NCBI GenBank assembly: GCA_003246895.1
Contig: QKCL01000014.1
Location: 1 to 50,512 of the forward strand
Length of the DNA stretch: 50,512 bases
Direction of reading: 5' to 3'
From: Spirochaetota bacterium
GTDB lineage: Bacteria > Spirochaetota > UBA4802 > UBA5550
Shown here piece by piece: positions 24,921 through 34,054 of this stretch. Numbering within the stretch: the first letter of the stretch is position 1; the number at the start of each line of letters is the position of its first letter. The translations under genes and the position numbers were made by a program. The notes beneath the pieces were generated by a model. That model saw nothing but the letters and a program-made list of their open reading frames with translations. It searched no databases and was not told where the DNA came from.

Positions 24921-26657
24921 ATGTTTTTAAAGAAATACTCAACACCTCCTCTTGCTGCGGCACTGGCAATCCTTCTGTTTTTTTCAGGACCTGTAAAGGT
25001 TATCGCCCGGCAGGTTGAAGACGCTTACCTTGCAGAAAACATAAAAACTGAAATAACTGGCGAAAAGACCGGCCATATTCTGATCAAATGGACTATGCCT
25101 GCAGGCTACAAGGGAGAATTTGTTCTTGGCCGCCTTGAGACCCCCATAGAAACAACTGCCGACATTCTCATGTGCAGGCTTATGGGAATATTTAATCCTG
25201 CACAGGCGGGCACATACACAGACACAACTGCACTCCCCGGTCATTCATACTACTACGTGGTACTGACAAAACGCTCCCTTTCGCACGACATTATTACCTT
25301 GAAGAAGGGCGGAAACGTCACTGCATACGCTGCTACAGTATCAGTTCCAGCCGAAACTGTAAAATCCATCAGGGTTTCTGCAGGAAGAAGAGACATAGAT
25401 CTTGAATGGAAGAAAAACCAGAACGCACACACCTACGGCATCTACAGAAGCACCAGCCCCATCAGCAGAATAGAGGAACTTAAAGCCTCAACGAGAATCG
25501 GCACAACTGAAGAAAATGCATTTTCCGACAAAAATGTATCGAGATACAGAACCTACTTCTACGCAGTAACAATCATAGACAAATCCGGCAAGGAATATTA
25601 CAGACCGGTCATGGATGAAAACTACACATCAAATGGCACCTTTATCAAATCAGGATCATCGTCAACCCCGCTGAATATATCCGCCTACCGCAATGAGAAC
25701 AGATCCGTCATAATAAAATGGACAAAGCCTGAAATAAAATCCGACAATGAACTTGCCGGATTCGAAATTTACCGTGGAAGCAGCGAAATCAATTCCAACC
25801 TGAGACTGAAAGAGTCAATGCTTGTAAAGGTCACTGGCCCGGAAGAGACAATATACTTTGACAGAAATATCACCCCCGGGGAATGGTACTATGCAGTATT
25901 TCCAAGATTTAAGGACGGATCATCGGACATAAATTTTACAGAAAAAAATTCATATACGCATACACCGGCGGTAATCGGCCGTCCCTATGAAATTACACGC
26001 ATCTATACAGAAAAAAAAGACAACCGCATCTATCTAAAATGGGACTATTCGGGAGATTTTGGAAAGGAGACATTTCAGATTGTGGGGTCTCTGGAAAATG
26101 AGCCATATGCATCCTCAGTAGTCAATTCCCGCATCATGTGGATAAACATAAAAACAAAAGAAAGCGACATCTCCCTGCTCAAGCCCTCATACAGATACAT
26201 TGCGCTCATTCCGGAAAATCCGCGGACAGGACAGAGGCTGAAAAGCGGAATCGATATTACCGAAAATACCGCTGACAACTTACCCAGAGCCAATGACCTG
26301 AAAATTACTGGAAAGAGAAGCACTATCATGAAAAAATTTCAGGATGGGACATCAGACACAAATCTTTCAACATCAAAGGAAACCTACAGCTTTGAATCAG
26401 CCAACCTGAACAGAATAATAAGAGAAACTTTTTACAAAAACAGATACAGGTCTGCAATTTCAGAACTGAACAAATTCATGAAAAAAGATGCAAGTGAAAC
26501 AGAAAAGCAGAAAGCCCTGTTATTCATAGGGAAAAGTTATATTGAACTCGGCCAGTACAAAAAAGCCGTCAAAGTTCTTAAAGTAAAAAATTTTGATAAT
26601 TTTTACCGTGATGAAGCAAAATTTTGGTTTAATTTTGCCATGTTGAGATTAAATTAA
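24921..26657 (+). CDS. Exported FN3-repeat protein with C-terminal TPR
   Basis: 578 residues. A signal peptide (about 1-30) is followed by four fibronectin type III-like domains, each with a W-K or W-T strand and a YYYV or YYAV strand (roughly 40-140, 150-235, 250-345 and 355-440). A polar, Ser/Thr/Lys-rich linker leads to a C-terminal helical segment (about 495-578) with TPR features (ALLFIGKSYIELGQYKKAVKVL). Such architecture suits periplasmic or outer-membrane scaffolding. It begins a two-gene unit with the next TPR protein (34 bases apart) and is divergent from rsh. AAGGA precedes the ATG. No enzymatic motif is visible. Confidence 0.8.
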   Translation: MFLKKYSTPPLAAALAILLFFSGPVKVIARQVEDAYLAENIKTEITGEKTGHILIKWTMPAGYKGEFVLGRLETPIETTADILMCRLMGIFNPAQAGTYTDTTALPGHSYYYVVLTKRSLSHDIITLKKGGNVTAYAATVSVPAETVKSIRVSAGRRDIDLEWKKNQNAHTYGIYRSTSPISRIEELKASTRIGTTEENAFSDKNVSRYRTYFYAVTIIDKSGKEYYRPVMDENYTSNGTFIKSGSSSTPLNISAYRNENRSVIIKWTKPEIKSDNELAGFEIYRGSSEINSNLRLKESMLVKVTGPEETIYFDRNITPGEWYYAVFPRFKDGSSDINFTEKNSYTHTPAVIGRPYEITRIYTEKKDNRIYLKWDYSGDFGKETFQIVGSLENEPYASSVVNSRIMWINIKTKESDISLLKPSYRYIALIPENPRTGQRLKSGIDITENTADNLPRANDLKITGKRSTIMKKFQDGTSDTNLSTSKETYSFESANLNRIIRETFYKNRYRSAISELNKFMKKDASETEKQKALLFIGKSYIELGQYKKAVKVLKVKNFDNFYRDEAKFWFNFAMLRLN

Positions 26658-26691
26658 ATAAAGTAAGCAATACACAGAGAGGATTTATATA

Positions 26692-27948
26692 ATGAAAAAA
26701 TGGCTAATACTTGGAATTGCATTTATACTCGCCGGCATTCTGATCGTTGCCTACTACGACTGTTCAGTGAGACCCGGGAAGGATGCAAAGATAATGCTCA
26801 CCGAGGGGAAGATGATATTTGAAAGGGGAAATAGTGAGTCCATCAACAGGGCAATTGACATTTTCACAAAGGTAATCGCCAGATATCCAGGATCAGAACC
26901 TGCGTTCGAGTCATACTATCTCATCGCCCAATCTTACGAAAAGCTGAACCTCAACAGACTGGCATATCTAAAGTACATATACATTTTGAAAAACAACAAA
27001 GACCTCTCCGACACAACCAAACGTGAAATCAATGCAAGAATTGCAAGACTGAAAATTCTGAAGCGGTACGATGAAGAGGGCATACACTATCTTCTAACTG
27101 CACTGAACTACAGCGAGGACACCGACTTCAGAAGCAGAGTATATACCGAACTAGGTCACACTTTCCTGAAAAAAGGAGAATACAGCAGATCACTGAGAAT
27201 GTTTGACCTTGCCATGAGGGAAAACGGCCAGAACGAAGAGGCGGTGATAGGCAAAGCAAGAGCATACAAGAGACTGGGAAGAGATGATCTGGCCTATAAT
27301 CTTTATGACCATTTCCTCAAATATTTCGGCAGCTTCAGCTACTACACTGATGATGTACTGAAGTCATACGACAACCAGCTGTTTTCAAGCGGTATTGCAA
27401 ATTACAGGAGAGGAGCCTATTACAACGCAATCTCCTTTTTCAGAAGGTACATAACAAAATTTCCGGGTAACTCAAAAGTCGAGGAATCACTGTACTGGAT
27501 CGGGGAATGCTATTTTTCAATGAAAAAGTACAACAGTGCTGTTAAGTACTTTAGCCAGGTAAGATCCAACGGTTTCCACAACAGGGATCAGGACGCCATT
27601 ATCAAAACAGGCTATTCATACTTCCTTGCAAAAAATTACGAACTCGCAAGCAGGGAGTTTCAGAATTACCTTGATGACTATCCAAACGGAAGATACAGAG
27701 CCCGTGCCAGTGAATGGAAAAGGATGAGCGACAAAGAGATAATGTACAGACTCAACAATGACAGCTACGAGAACAGCATCCAGAATCCCAAAAAAGAGAA
27801 GGAAAGCGAAAAAAGTTCAATGAATTATGACGAAAATGATGACTCGCGAACTATCCAGACCAGATACTCAAAAAACACTTCCGAAGAAAACAATGAAACA
27901 GTAAGAAAGACAGAATTATCGGAATACGATAATGTTGCAGAGCTGTAA
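26692..27948 (+). CDS. Membrane-anchored TPR protein
   Basis: 418 residues. A single N-terminal hydrophobic helix (about 4-22) with YDCS just after it anchors the protein; Cys24 lacks a good lipobox, so an uncleaved anchor is as likely as a lipoprotein. At least seven tetratricopeptide units follow: AIDIFTKVIARYPGSEPAFESYYLIAQSYEKL, YTELGHTFLKKGEYSRSLRMFDLA, and AISFFRRYITKFPGNSKVEESLYWIGECYF with AVKYFSQV. The last resembles YfiO/BamD- and CpoB-type units. The final 70 residues are disordered and charged. The two adjacent TPR proteins probably work together in envelope assembly; that is inference. Confidence 0.85.
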   Translation: MKKWLILGIAFILAGILIVAYYDCSVRPGKDAKIMLTEGKMIFERGNSESINRAIDIFTKVIARYPGSEPAFESYYLIAQSYEKLNLNRLAYLKYIYILKNNKDLSDTTKREINARIARLKILKRYDEEGIHYLLTALNYSEDTDFRSRVYTELGHTFLKKGEYSRSLRMFDLAMRENGQNEEAVIGKARAYKRLGRDDLAYNLYDHFLKYFGSFSYYTDDVLKSYDNQLFSSGIANYRRGAYYNAISFFRRYITKFPGNSKVEESLYWIGECYFSMKKYNSAVKYFSQVRSNGFHNRDQDAIIKTGYSYFLAKNYELASREFQNYLDDYPNGRYRARASEWKRMSDKEIMYRLNNDSYENSIQNPKKEKESEKSSMNYDENDDSRTIQTRYSKNTSEENNETVRKTELSEYDNVAEL

Positions 27949-27970
27949 TTTTTAATTCCACAATTCATAA

Positions 27971-27998
27971 AAAAAGGCATGATTTTTCATGCCTTTTT
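27971..27998. terminator. Bidirectional Rho-independent terminator
   Basis: A perfect 12-bp stem AAAAAGGCATGA / TCATGCCTTTTT with a TTTT loop. It has A-run and T-run on opposite sides and lies between two convergent genes, so it works in both directions. It is the clearest terminator in the window. Confidence 0.92.
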
Positions 27999-28024
27999 CC
28001 GTTTCACGTAATATACATCTTCTA

Positions 28025-29146
28025 TCAGGGTCTCTCCTGCACTGTTATCCAGAAATTTACCCTCTCACGGTCCCTGTAAACAAGCACCTTTATTGTTTTC
28101 CCTATCTTTTTCTTTGTTACGATTGAAATAAGTTCACTCGATGAATGAACCGGAGTTCCGTCTACTTCCAGTATTACATCTCCAACTTCAAGTCCAGCCT
28201 TGTGGGCAGGCCCGTTTTTCAGCAATTTACCTACAATGACACCCTCTTTATTTTTAAGACCGAGCTCCTTTGCATATTCGTCCGTAAGGACAGACGGAAC
28301 AAGACCTATGTAACCTCTCTTTACCTTGCCGTACTTCTTCAGCTCATTTATTGAATTCAGGGCTATGTTGATGGGTATTGCAAAACCGATTCCAATATTT
28401 CCGCCGGACTTGGAGTATATGGCCCTGTTTACCCCTATAACTTCTCCGTCAATATTGATAAGGGGTCCGCCGGAATTTCCGGGATTAATCGATGCATCAG
28501 TCTGGATATGAACATTATCCATGCCGTCGAGTTTTTTACGTCCCTTGCCGCTGACAACACCTGTTGTAAATGTCCTGTCCAGACCGAAGGGATTTCCGAT
28601 TGCAACGACAAAATCCCCCACCCTGACCTTATTGGAGTCGCCCATATATACGGGCTTAAAAATGCTTCCTGCGTCCACCTTAAGAAGTGCAATGTCAACA
28701 AATGAATCAGTTCCCACTATTTTTGCACTGTATGTTTTATCTGCGATCGTGACCTTTACTGAATCCACATTCTGAACAACATGATTATTTGTACATATAT
28801 ATCCGTCACTGGTAAGGACAAAACCTGTTCCAAGTCCCCTTGTCTTCTTCACCTGTGGAGATTTTTCCCTGTAACCGAAGAATTCCCGCAGCATGGGGTC
28901 ATCCATGAAGGGGTTAAACCTGTTTACCTTGATGGTTCTCTCTGTACTGATATAAACAATAGAGTCTTTGTAGAGATTATAAACATCATTGAATGAATCC
29001 TGAATCTGGTGAACAGCCCTGTTGTCGGCTTTATCTTTTAACGGTGATTTTTTGAAGGCCTGTGAAAGGAAGGAATTTTCCGCACTTAAAAATGAAAAGG
29101 ACATTGTAAAAAGAAATGCGGCTGTCAAGAAAAAGGCTTTCTTCAT
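28025..29146 (-). CDS. HtrA/DegP-like periplasmic serine protease
   Basis: Degrades or refolds misfolded envelope proteins. A signal peptide (MKKAFFLTAAFLFTMSFSFLSA) is followed by a trypsin-like domain with the catalytic triad His122 (TNNHVV), Asp151 (DIALLK) and Ser225 (GNSGGP). One PDZ domain (about 275-365, EGVIVGKLLKNGPAHKAGLEVGDVILEVDG) follows, so it is DegS/DegQ-short in architecture rather than two-PDZ DegP. At 373 residues it is standard for that type. AGGAG precedes the start. A 10-bp inverted repeat sits 34 bases upstream. Confidence 0.96.
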   Translation of the reverse strand: MKKAFFLTAAFLFTMSFSFLSAENSFLSQAFKKSPLKDKADNRAVHQIQDSFNDVYNLYKDSIVYISTERTIKVNRFNPFMDDPMLREFFGYREKSPQVKKTRGLGTGFVLTSDGYICTNNHVVQNVDSVKVTIADKTYSAKIVGTDSFVDIALLKVDAGSIFKPVYMGDSNKVRVGDFVVAIGNPFGLDRTFTTGVVSGKGRKKLDGMDNVHIQTDASINPGNSGGPLINIDGEVIGVNRAIYSKSGGNIGIGFAIPINIALNSINELKKYGKVKRGYIGLVPSVLTDEYAKELGLKNKEGVIVGKLLKNGPAHKAGLEVGDVILEVDGTPVHSSSELISIVTKKKIGKTIKVLVYRDRERVNFWITVQERP

Positions 29147-29179
29147 AATGATTTCTCCTGAGTGGTATAGGAATCAGAA

Positions 29180-29204
29180 GACCAAACCGATGAACGGTTT
29201 GGTC
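29180..29204 (-). promoter_or_regulatory. Perfect hairpin in the leader of the htrA-like gene
   Basis: GACCAAACCG (29180-29189) and CGGTTTGGTC (29195-29204) pair perfectly around five bases. On the minus strand it lies between the apt stop and the htrA start and is followed by TTCTGATTCC, a weak T-rich stretch. It may terminate apt transcripts, act as an operator, or shape the htrA leader. Confidence 0.5.
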
Positions 29205-29292
29205 CTGAACTGATATATGTCTCAATAAGTCAATTCAAAGAAAGTATTGTTACAATTTACTGTAAAATGCCGCCGCAGACAATCAGGGAAGA

Positions 29293-29820
29293 TTAGTCTC
29301 CTTCAAATTCCACAAGAAAGTGGTATTTGTAACCGCACTCTTCAAGCTTCTTTCTGCCACCCACATCGGGAAGGTCAACGATGAATGCCATTTCGGCGAC
29401 AGTGCCCCCCAGAGCTTCAACCAGCGCTGCGCCCGCAAGTGCAGTTCCGCCAGTTGCAAGAAGATCATCCACAAGAAGAACCCTGTTCCCCTTTTGAATT
29501 GCATCTTTATGTATTTCCAGCTTGTCTGTGCCGTACTCAAGTTCATATTCATGTGAAATCGATTCAAACGGGAGTTTGCCGGTTTTTCTTATTGGAATAA
29601 ACCCCTTGCCAAGCATACCCGCAATGGCTCCGCCTATTATGAATCCCCTTGCCTCAATCCCGGCAACGAGGTCAATATCAAGATCTTTGTATCTTTCCAC
29701 GAAAAGGTCTATCACCTCTCTGAAACCCTCTCCATCCTTGATTAAAGTAGTTATATCCCTGAACATTATCCCTTCCTTGGGATAATCCGGAATGGTCCTG
29801 ATTTTTGATTTTATGGACAT
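29293..29820 (-). CDS. apt: Adenine phosphoribosyltransferase
   Basis: Salvages adenine to AMP with PRPP. The ATG at 29820 is chosen because AAGGAG lies 9 bases upstream; an upstream in-frame ATG would overrun that site. Motifs: FRDITTLIKD near the N-terminus, AGIEARGFIIGGAIA, the PRPP loop RVLLVDDLLATGGTA, and GAALVEALGG. Length 175 is normal. It is downstream of the rsmG-SpoU fusion gene (59 bases). Confidence 0.95.
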   Translation of the reverse strand: MSIKSKIRTIPDYPKEGIMFRDITTLIKDGEGFREVIDLFVERYKDLDIDLVAGIEARGFIIGGAIAGMLGKGFIPIRKTGKLPFESISHEYELEYGTDKLEIHKDAIQKGNRVLLVDDLLATGGTALAGAALVEALGGTVAEMAFIVDLPDVGGRKKLEECGYKYHFLVEFEGD

Positions 29821-29879
29821 GTGAATCTCCTTATGCTTCATGTATACCGCAAGTGTTTCTATATGAGATATTTTTCATG

Positions 29880-31349
29880 TCAATACGTTTTTAGCCTTCT
29901 GCGCCATTCGAAGAAGAAAATGGACAGGGCCGTGGCTGCATTGAGTGATTCAACGTCACTTTCAATGGGAATTGAGCACGACCTCTCCTTAAGTTCCGGC
30001 GGAAGCCCCGGGCCTTCGAGTCCCGGAATTACGAAAAATGATTCTGGCAGGTCAATACTGGATACATTCTCACCGCTGCTGTCCAGTGAGTAATAAAATT
30101 CAGAATTTTCCGGAAAACTGTTCAGCAGGTCTTCAAGGGACGGCCCCCTGAGAAATTCCATCTGAAACACGGTCCCGGCGGATGAACGTATAGCCTTGGG
30201 ATTAAAGGGGTTTGCCGCATTTTGAAGAAGAATGACCCTTCTGATTCCGAATGCCAGCGCAGATCTCACAGCAGCTCCCACATTGAGCGGATCCTGAAAG
30301 GGAATGACCGGATTGCAGCCCGGGATCATATCACCGCTCCATTGGCCTATCTCGGGAATGTCGGCGATGAGAAAAGGGTTTCTCCCCCTTGCAATATCAA
30401 CCTCGTTAAAAAGTGATTTTTTGAGAATAAACAGTGCACCTTCACTGTTGAGTTTTTCAATTATCCCGTTGAAACTGATATCTCTTTCACAGTAGTCATC
30501 GGGCAGGAGAAGTTTGACATTTCCTGTCCCGAATTTATCAAGGTACTCTGAAATTATTTTTTTCCCTGAAATAACAATCTTTTTGCTTTTCCCTGACGAG
30601 TCTTCAAGAATACATTTTTTCAGTTCCCTGAAGGTTTTGTTCTCCTGGGAGACTATGGGAATTCCTACTGTCTCGCTTTCAATCTTCATAATCTTGTAAA
30701 CCCTTTTGAATGATGATACAATTTTTTTAAACTGGAGAATTCTCCTGTCGAATTCAGTCCCCGGAAGCCTGTACTCCCTGTCGATGTCCAGAACAAAGGA
30801 ATTAAGGTTCTCACCGGTAAGCGCTTTCAGGTCTCCGTCAACATCGGGGCCTTTAAGCAGCGTAACAGTGCCCCCCAGTGGAAGAAAATGTTCAACCCTG
30901 GAAAGGGTTTCCGGCGCATCTTCAAGAGCCCTGGTGACAACACCGTCAACATCAAAGAAAGATTTTTCAGTCACCTTGTGGGGATAGAATTCAACATTTT
31001 TAAGTCCAAGACGTTTCACCGCCAGTTTCAGAAATTCTATGCGCCGTTTCCTCTGCTCCGCAAGAACGAGTTTTATTTCAGGAAACATGATTTTTATGGG
31101 GATACCGGGAAACCCCGCCCCTGTACCTATATCAATGAGTGATTTCGGAAGTTCAACAAACCGGGTGTAGTAAACCGAATCAATAAAGTGTTTTATTATA
31201 AACTGATCCTCACCCTTGATTCTGGTCAGATCGTTATCATCATTATTCTCGATAATGAGATCATAATAGAGCAGGAATCGGCCCAGCTGTACATCGCTCG
31301 CCCTTATGCCGGCCCTGTCAAAGTAAGATTTTATTTTTTCAATATTCAT
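29880..31349 (-). CDS. RsmG-SpoU fusion: two RNA methyltransferase domains in one polypeptide
   Basis: 489 residues in one frame. Residues 1 to about 215 match RsmG (GidB), the 16S rRNA G527 N7-methyltransferase: LIDIGTGAGFPGIPIKI is the SAM-binding loop, AEQRKRRIEFLK and VVTRALEDAPETL follow. Residues about 225-489 match a SpoU/TrmH-family 2'-O-methyltransferase with its substrate-binding lobe. The three knot motifs are present: QDPLNVGAAVRSALAFG, IRSSAGTVFQMEF with FVIPGLEGPGLP, and SLNAATALSIFFFEW. Both halves look catalytically complete. The linker (VSSFKRVYKIMKIESE) contains no stop or start-like ribosome site. No ribosome site is visible before the ATG. It is 34 bases downstream of nadB. 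Confidence 0.88.
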   Translation of the reverse strand: MNIEKIKSYFDRAGIRASDVQLGRFLLYYDLIIENNDDNDLTRIKGEDQFIIKHFIDSVYYTRFVELPKSLIDIGTGAGFPGIPIKIMFPEIKLVLAEQRKRRIEFLKLAVKRLGLKNVEFYPHKVTEKSFFDVDGVVTRALEDAPETLSRVEHFLPLGGTVTLLKGPDVDGDLKALTGENLNSFVLDIDREYRLPGTEFDRRILQFKKIVSSFKRVYKIMKIESETVGIPIVSQENKTFRELKKCILEDSSGKSKKIVISGKKIISEYLDKFGTGNVKLLLPDDYCERDISFNGIIEKLNSEGALFILKKSLFNEVDIARGRNPFLIADIPEIGQWSGDMIPGCNPVIPFQDPLNVGAAVRSALAFGIRRVILLQNAANPFNPKAIRSSAGTVFQMEFLRGPSLEDLLNSFPENSEFYYSLDSSGENVSSIDLPESFFVIPGLEGPGLPPELKERSCSIPIESDVESLNAATALSIFFFEWRRRLKTY

Positions 31350-31383
31350 TTTTTATCACAGTAAATAATATTACAGCTGAAAG

Positions 31384-32955
31384 TCATTTCTCGTCTGACC
31401 TGTAATGGCAGCCGGCGGAAACCCTGTTCCTCAGTGCAGCCTTTACGATAAGAGACGATATGACCACTGAATTTCTCAGTTCAACTATCTTCTTGTGTAT
31501 TTTTGATTCCTTGTAAAACTTCATTATCCGGTGTGAATGATAGTCAAGGTCTGACTCCGCCCTTTTAAGTCCCTTTGTATTTCTTATTATTCCGGCGTAG
31601 TTCCACATTGTAAGCTGAATGGCCCGCATGTCCTGCTCAATAAGGAGTGGGTCAAACTCCTCAGTGTAAACAGCCCTTTCCCAGTCGGGAATACTGTCGT
31701 ATCTGGATTTTTCTATGGAGTATTCCTTCTTCTTAATTTCTTCGGCAGTAACTTTCCCCCACAGAAGCCCTTCAAGGAGAGATGTTGACGCCAGTCTGTT
31801 TGCTCCATGAATCCCTGTACAGGCAACCTCTCCCACAGCATAGAGATTCTTCAGTGATGTTTCTCCGTTGAGATCAACCCTTATTCCTCCGCAGAGATAG
31901 TGGGCGGCTGGAACGATTGGAACGGGTTCCTTTGTAATATCTATTCCCCCCTTAAGGCATGTGGAATAGATTTTTGAAAAACGCTCCTCAATAGGTTTTT
32001 CACCCTTGTAGTATTTTCCAAGATTAAGAAACATGCAGTCTTTTCCGGTTCTGGCCATGCGGTCATATATTGCCCGGGCCACAACATCCCTGGGCGCAAG
32101 ATCTCCCATCTCCGAATACTCTTTCATAAACTCAACACCGTCGTGGTCACATATACGTGCACCTTCACCTCTGAGTGATTCCGAAATGAGAAATCTCTTT
32201 ATATCCCTGTGATACAGGCACGTTGGATGAAACTGCACATACTCCATGTTTATTATATCCGCACCTGCCCGGTATGCCATGCTTATTCCGTCACCAGTGG
32301 CGAAGGACGGATTCGTTGAATGATAGAATAAATTGCCCACACCGCCTGTAGCAAGCACTACATTTGACGAGAAAAACGTTTTTATTTCCCCCGTACTGTT
32401 TTCAAGAGCATAGAGCCCCATAACCTCACGGGGTTTATATATCTCCTGCCTGTCAGTGGAATGATGCTCGTTTGTTATAATGTCGATAGTTGTATGAGAA
32501 GGGAAAAACTCCACACCAATGGACTTCGCATAAACAATCAGGGAATCCTCAATTTTATCTCCGGTATGGTCCTCATAATGCACTATCCTCCTGACACTAT
32601 GAGCGGCCTCCTCCGTATAATCTATCTGTCCGTCTGATGTTTTACTGAAATCTATGCCGATTTCATCAACGAGAAAATCAAAAACAAGAGAAGGTGCATT
32701 TTTTGAAAAAAAATCCACAGCCTCCTTTCTGTTGTATTCAACTCCCGCAGAGGTAATATCACTGTTCAGAAGTTCATGACTGTCCTCATGGGATGAAGCT
32801 ATAATTCCGCCCTGGGCATAGTATGTGTTACTCTGGCATATATCATCTTCCTTGGTAAGAACAGCTACATTGAGGCCGTTTTTCTTGAGGTGCACGGCAC
32901 ATGTAAGGCCGGCAATACCCGAACCCACAACGAGGGCATCATAATGCAGTCTCAT
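31384..32955 (-). CDS. nadB: L-aspartate oxidase
   Basis: A flavoenzyme that oxidises L-aspartate to iminoaspartate, the first step of de novo NAD synthesis. FAD-binding GSGIAGLTCAVHLKKNG opens the protein; SNTYYAQGGI is the family motif, and GVGNLFYHSTNPSFATGDG and HGANRLASTSLLEGL are conserved. At 523 residues it is standard. In anaerobes it can pass electrons to fumarate instead of O2, which would suit this organism (inference). AAGGAG precedes the start. It follows nadA by 17 bases. Confidence 0.95.
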   Translation of the reverse strand: MRLHYDALVVGSGIAGLTCAVHLKKNGLNVAVLTKEDDICQSNTYYAQGGIIASSHEDSHELLNSDITSAGVEYNRKEAVDFFSKNAPSLVFDFLVDEIGIDFSKTSDGQIDYTEEAAHSVRRIVHYEDHTGDKIEDSLIVYAKSIGVEFFPSHTTIDIITNEHHSTDRQEIYKPREVMGLYALENSTGEIKTFFSSNVVLATGGVGNLFYHSTNPSFATGDGISMAYRAGADIINMEYVQFHPTCLYHRDIKRFLISESLRGEGARICDHDGVEFMKEYSEMGDLAPRDVVARAIYDRMARTGKDCMFLNLGKYYKGEKPIEERFSKIYSTCLKGGIDITKEPVPIVPAAHYLCGGIRVDLNGETSLKNLYAVGEVACTGIHGANRLASTSLLEGLLWGKVTAEEIKKKEYSIEKSRYDSIPDWERAVYTEEFDPLLIEQDMRAIQLTMWNYAGIIRNTKGLKRAESDLDYHSHRIMKFYKESKIHKKIVELRNSVVISSLIVKAALRNRVSAGCHYRSDEK

Positions 32956-32972
32956 ATTAACTCCTTATGAAT

Positions 32973-34043
32973 TTACTTCTCCGATATTTCTATCATCTTG
33001 TCAAGGGAGAGTTTCGCCAGATCGGCCATTCCCCTGTCCACGGTTATCTCATTAATCAGTTTTTTGCCGGATTCGGCATTTTCCTTAACTGAAGCTAAAG
33101 CCATTGCAAGGTTTCCAAGTGTCACCCTCTGCATGTTTGTACATGCGGATTCCATAAGAGGGATAACCGTTTTATCTGTCATGTCACGGTTTATGCGCTG
33201 AACAAAATTCAGTTCAGTACCCACCACCCACTTTGTTCCGGCAGGTGAATCCTTTATCATGTCAAATATAAGCTGTGTGGACCCCGAATAATCAGCAAGA
33301 TTCACTACATCCTCGCTGCACTCTGGGTGCACAATGATTTTTGCGTCGGGGTGGATCTTTCTTGCCTGCTCAACATGAGAAACATCAAAACACTGATGAA
33401 CATGGCAGAAACCATCCCAGAGAAAAATCTTTGCTCCGGAGAGATCCTTTCCTCTTTCAGGACTCTTATCCCTGTTGATTTTAACAACCTCACTTTCAGA
33501 CACGCCCAGTTTATTTGCAACATTTTTACCCAGATGAAAATCCGGGAAAAAGAACACACTCATGCCCTGTGACAGATAATAATCCACTATCTTTTCAGCA
33601 TTGGAACTTGTACATACAGCACCTCCATACTCTCCGCAGATCGCCTTTGAATCAATGTAGGAATTCATATATACAACGGGTGCCACCCTGCTTCCGCATT
33701 CTGTGTTCAGCATATCAATAACAGACCGGGCACATTCCCCTTCGATCATATCCGCCATGGGGCATCCGGCTGATGGTTCCGGCATAATAACCTTCTGACC
33801 AGGTTTTGCCAGAATACCGGCTCCTTCCGCCATAAAGCGTACACCGGCAAAAACAATGTATTCCGCATCGGTCCTGCTCACGTCAACGGCAAGTTTGTAC
33901 GAATCTCCTACAAAATCAGCAAGGTCAACCACCTCACTCCTTACATAGTGATGGGCAGGGATAAGCACTCTGCTGCCGAGTCCGGCACGGATGTCCTTTA
34001 TATATACTGCAAGTTCAGCATCGTTCATATTATCAAAATTCAT
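32973..34043 (-). CDS. nadA: Quinolinate synthase
   Basis: Condenses iminoaspartate with dihydroxyacetone phosphate to quinolinate at an oxygen-sensitive [4Fe-4S] cluster. By comparison with the family the cluster ligands should be Cys94 (SAGCPMADM), Cys213 (GFCHVH) and Cys301 (ESACTNMQ); HHY near residue 31-33 is the substrate-site motif. The 94-to-213 interval is wider than in compact archaeal forms, giving 356 residues. AGGGGAG precedes the start. The gene sits between nadC and nadB. Confidence 0.95.
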   Translation of the reverse strand: MNFDNMNDAELAVYIKDIRAGLGSRVLIPAHHYVRSEVVDLADFVGDSYKLAVDVSRTDAEYIVFAGVRFMAEGAGILAKPGQKVIMPEPSAGCPMADMIEGECARSVIDMLNTECGSRVAPVVYMNSYIDSKAICGEYGGAVCTSSNAEKIVDYYLSQGMSVFFFPDFHLGKNVANKLGVSESEVVKINRDKSPERGKDLSGAKIFLWDGFCHVHQCFDVSHVEQARKIHPDAKIIVHPECSEDVVNLADYSGSTQLIFDMIKDSPAGTKWVVGTELNFVQRINRDMTDKTVIPLMESACTNMQRVTLGNLAMALASVKENAESGKKLINEITVDRGMADLAKLSLDKMIEISEK

Positions 34044-34054
34044 TTTTACTCCCC

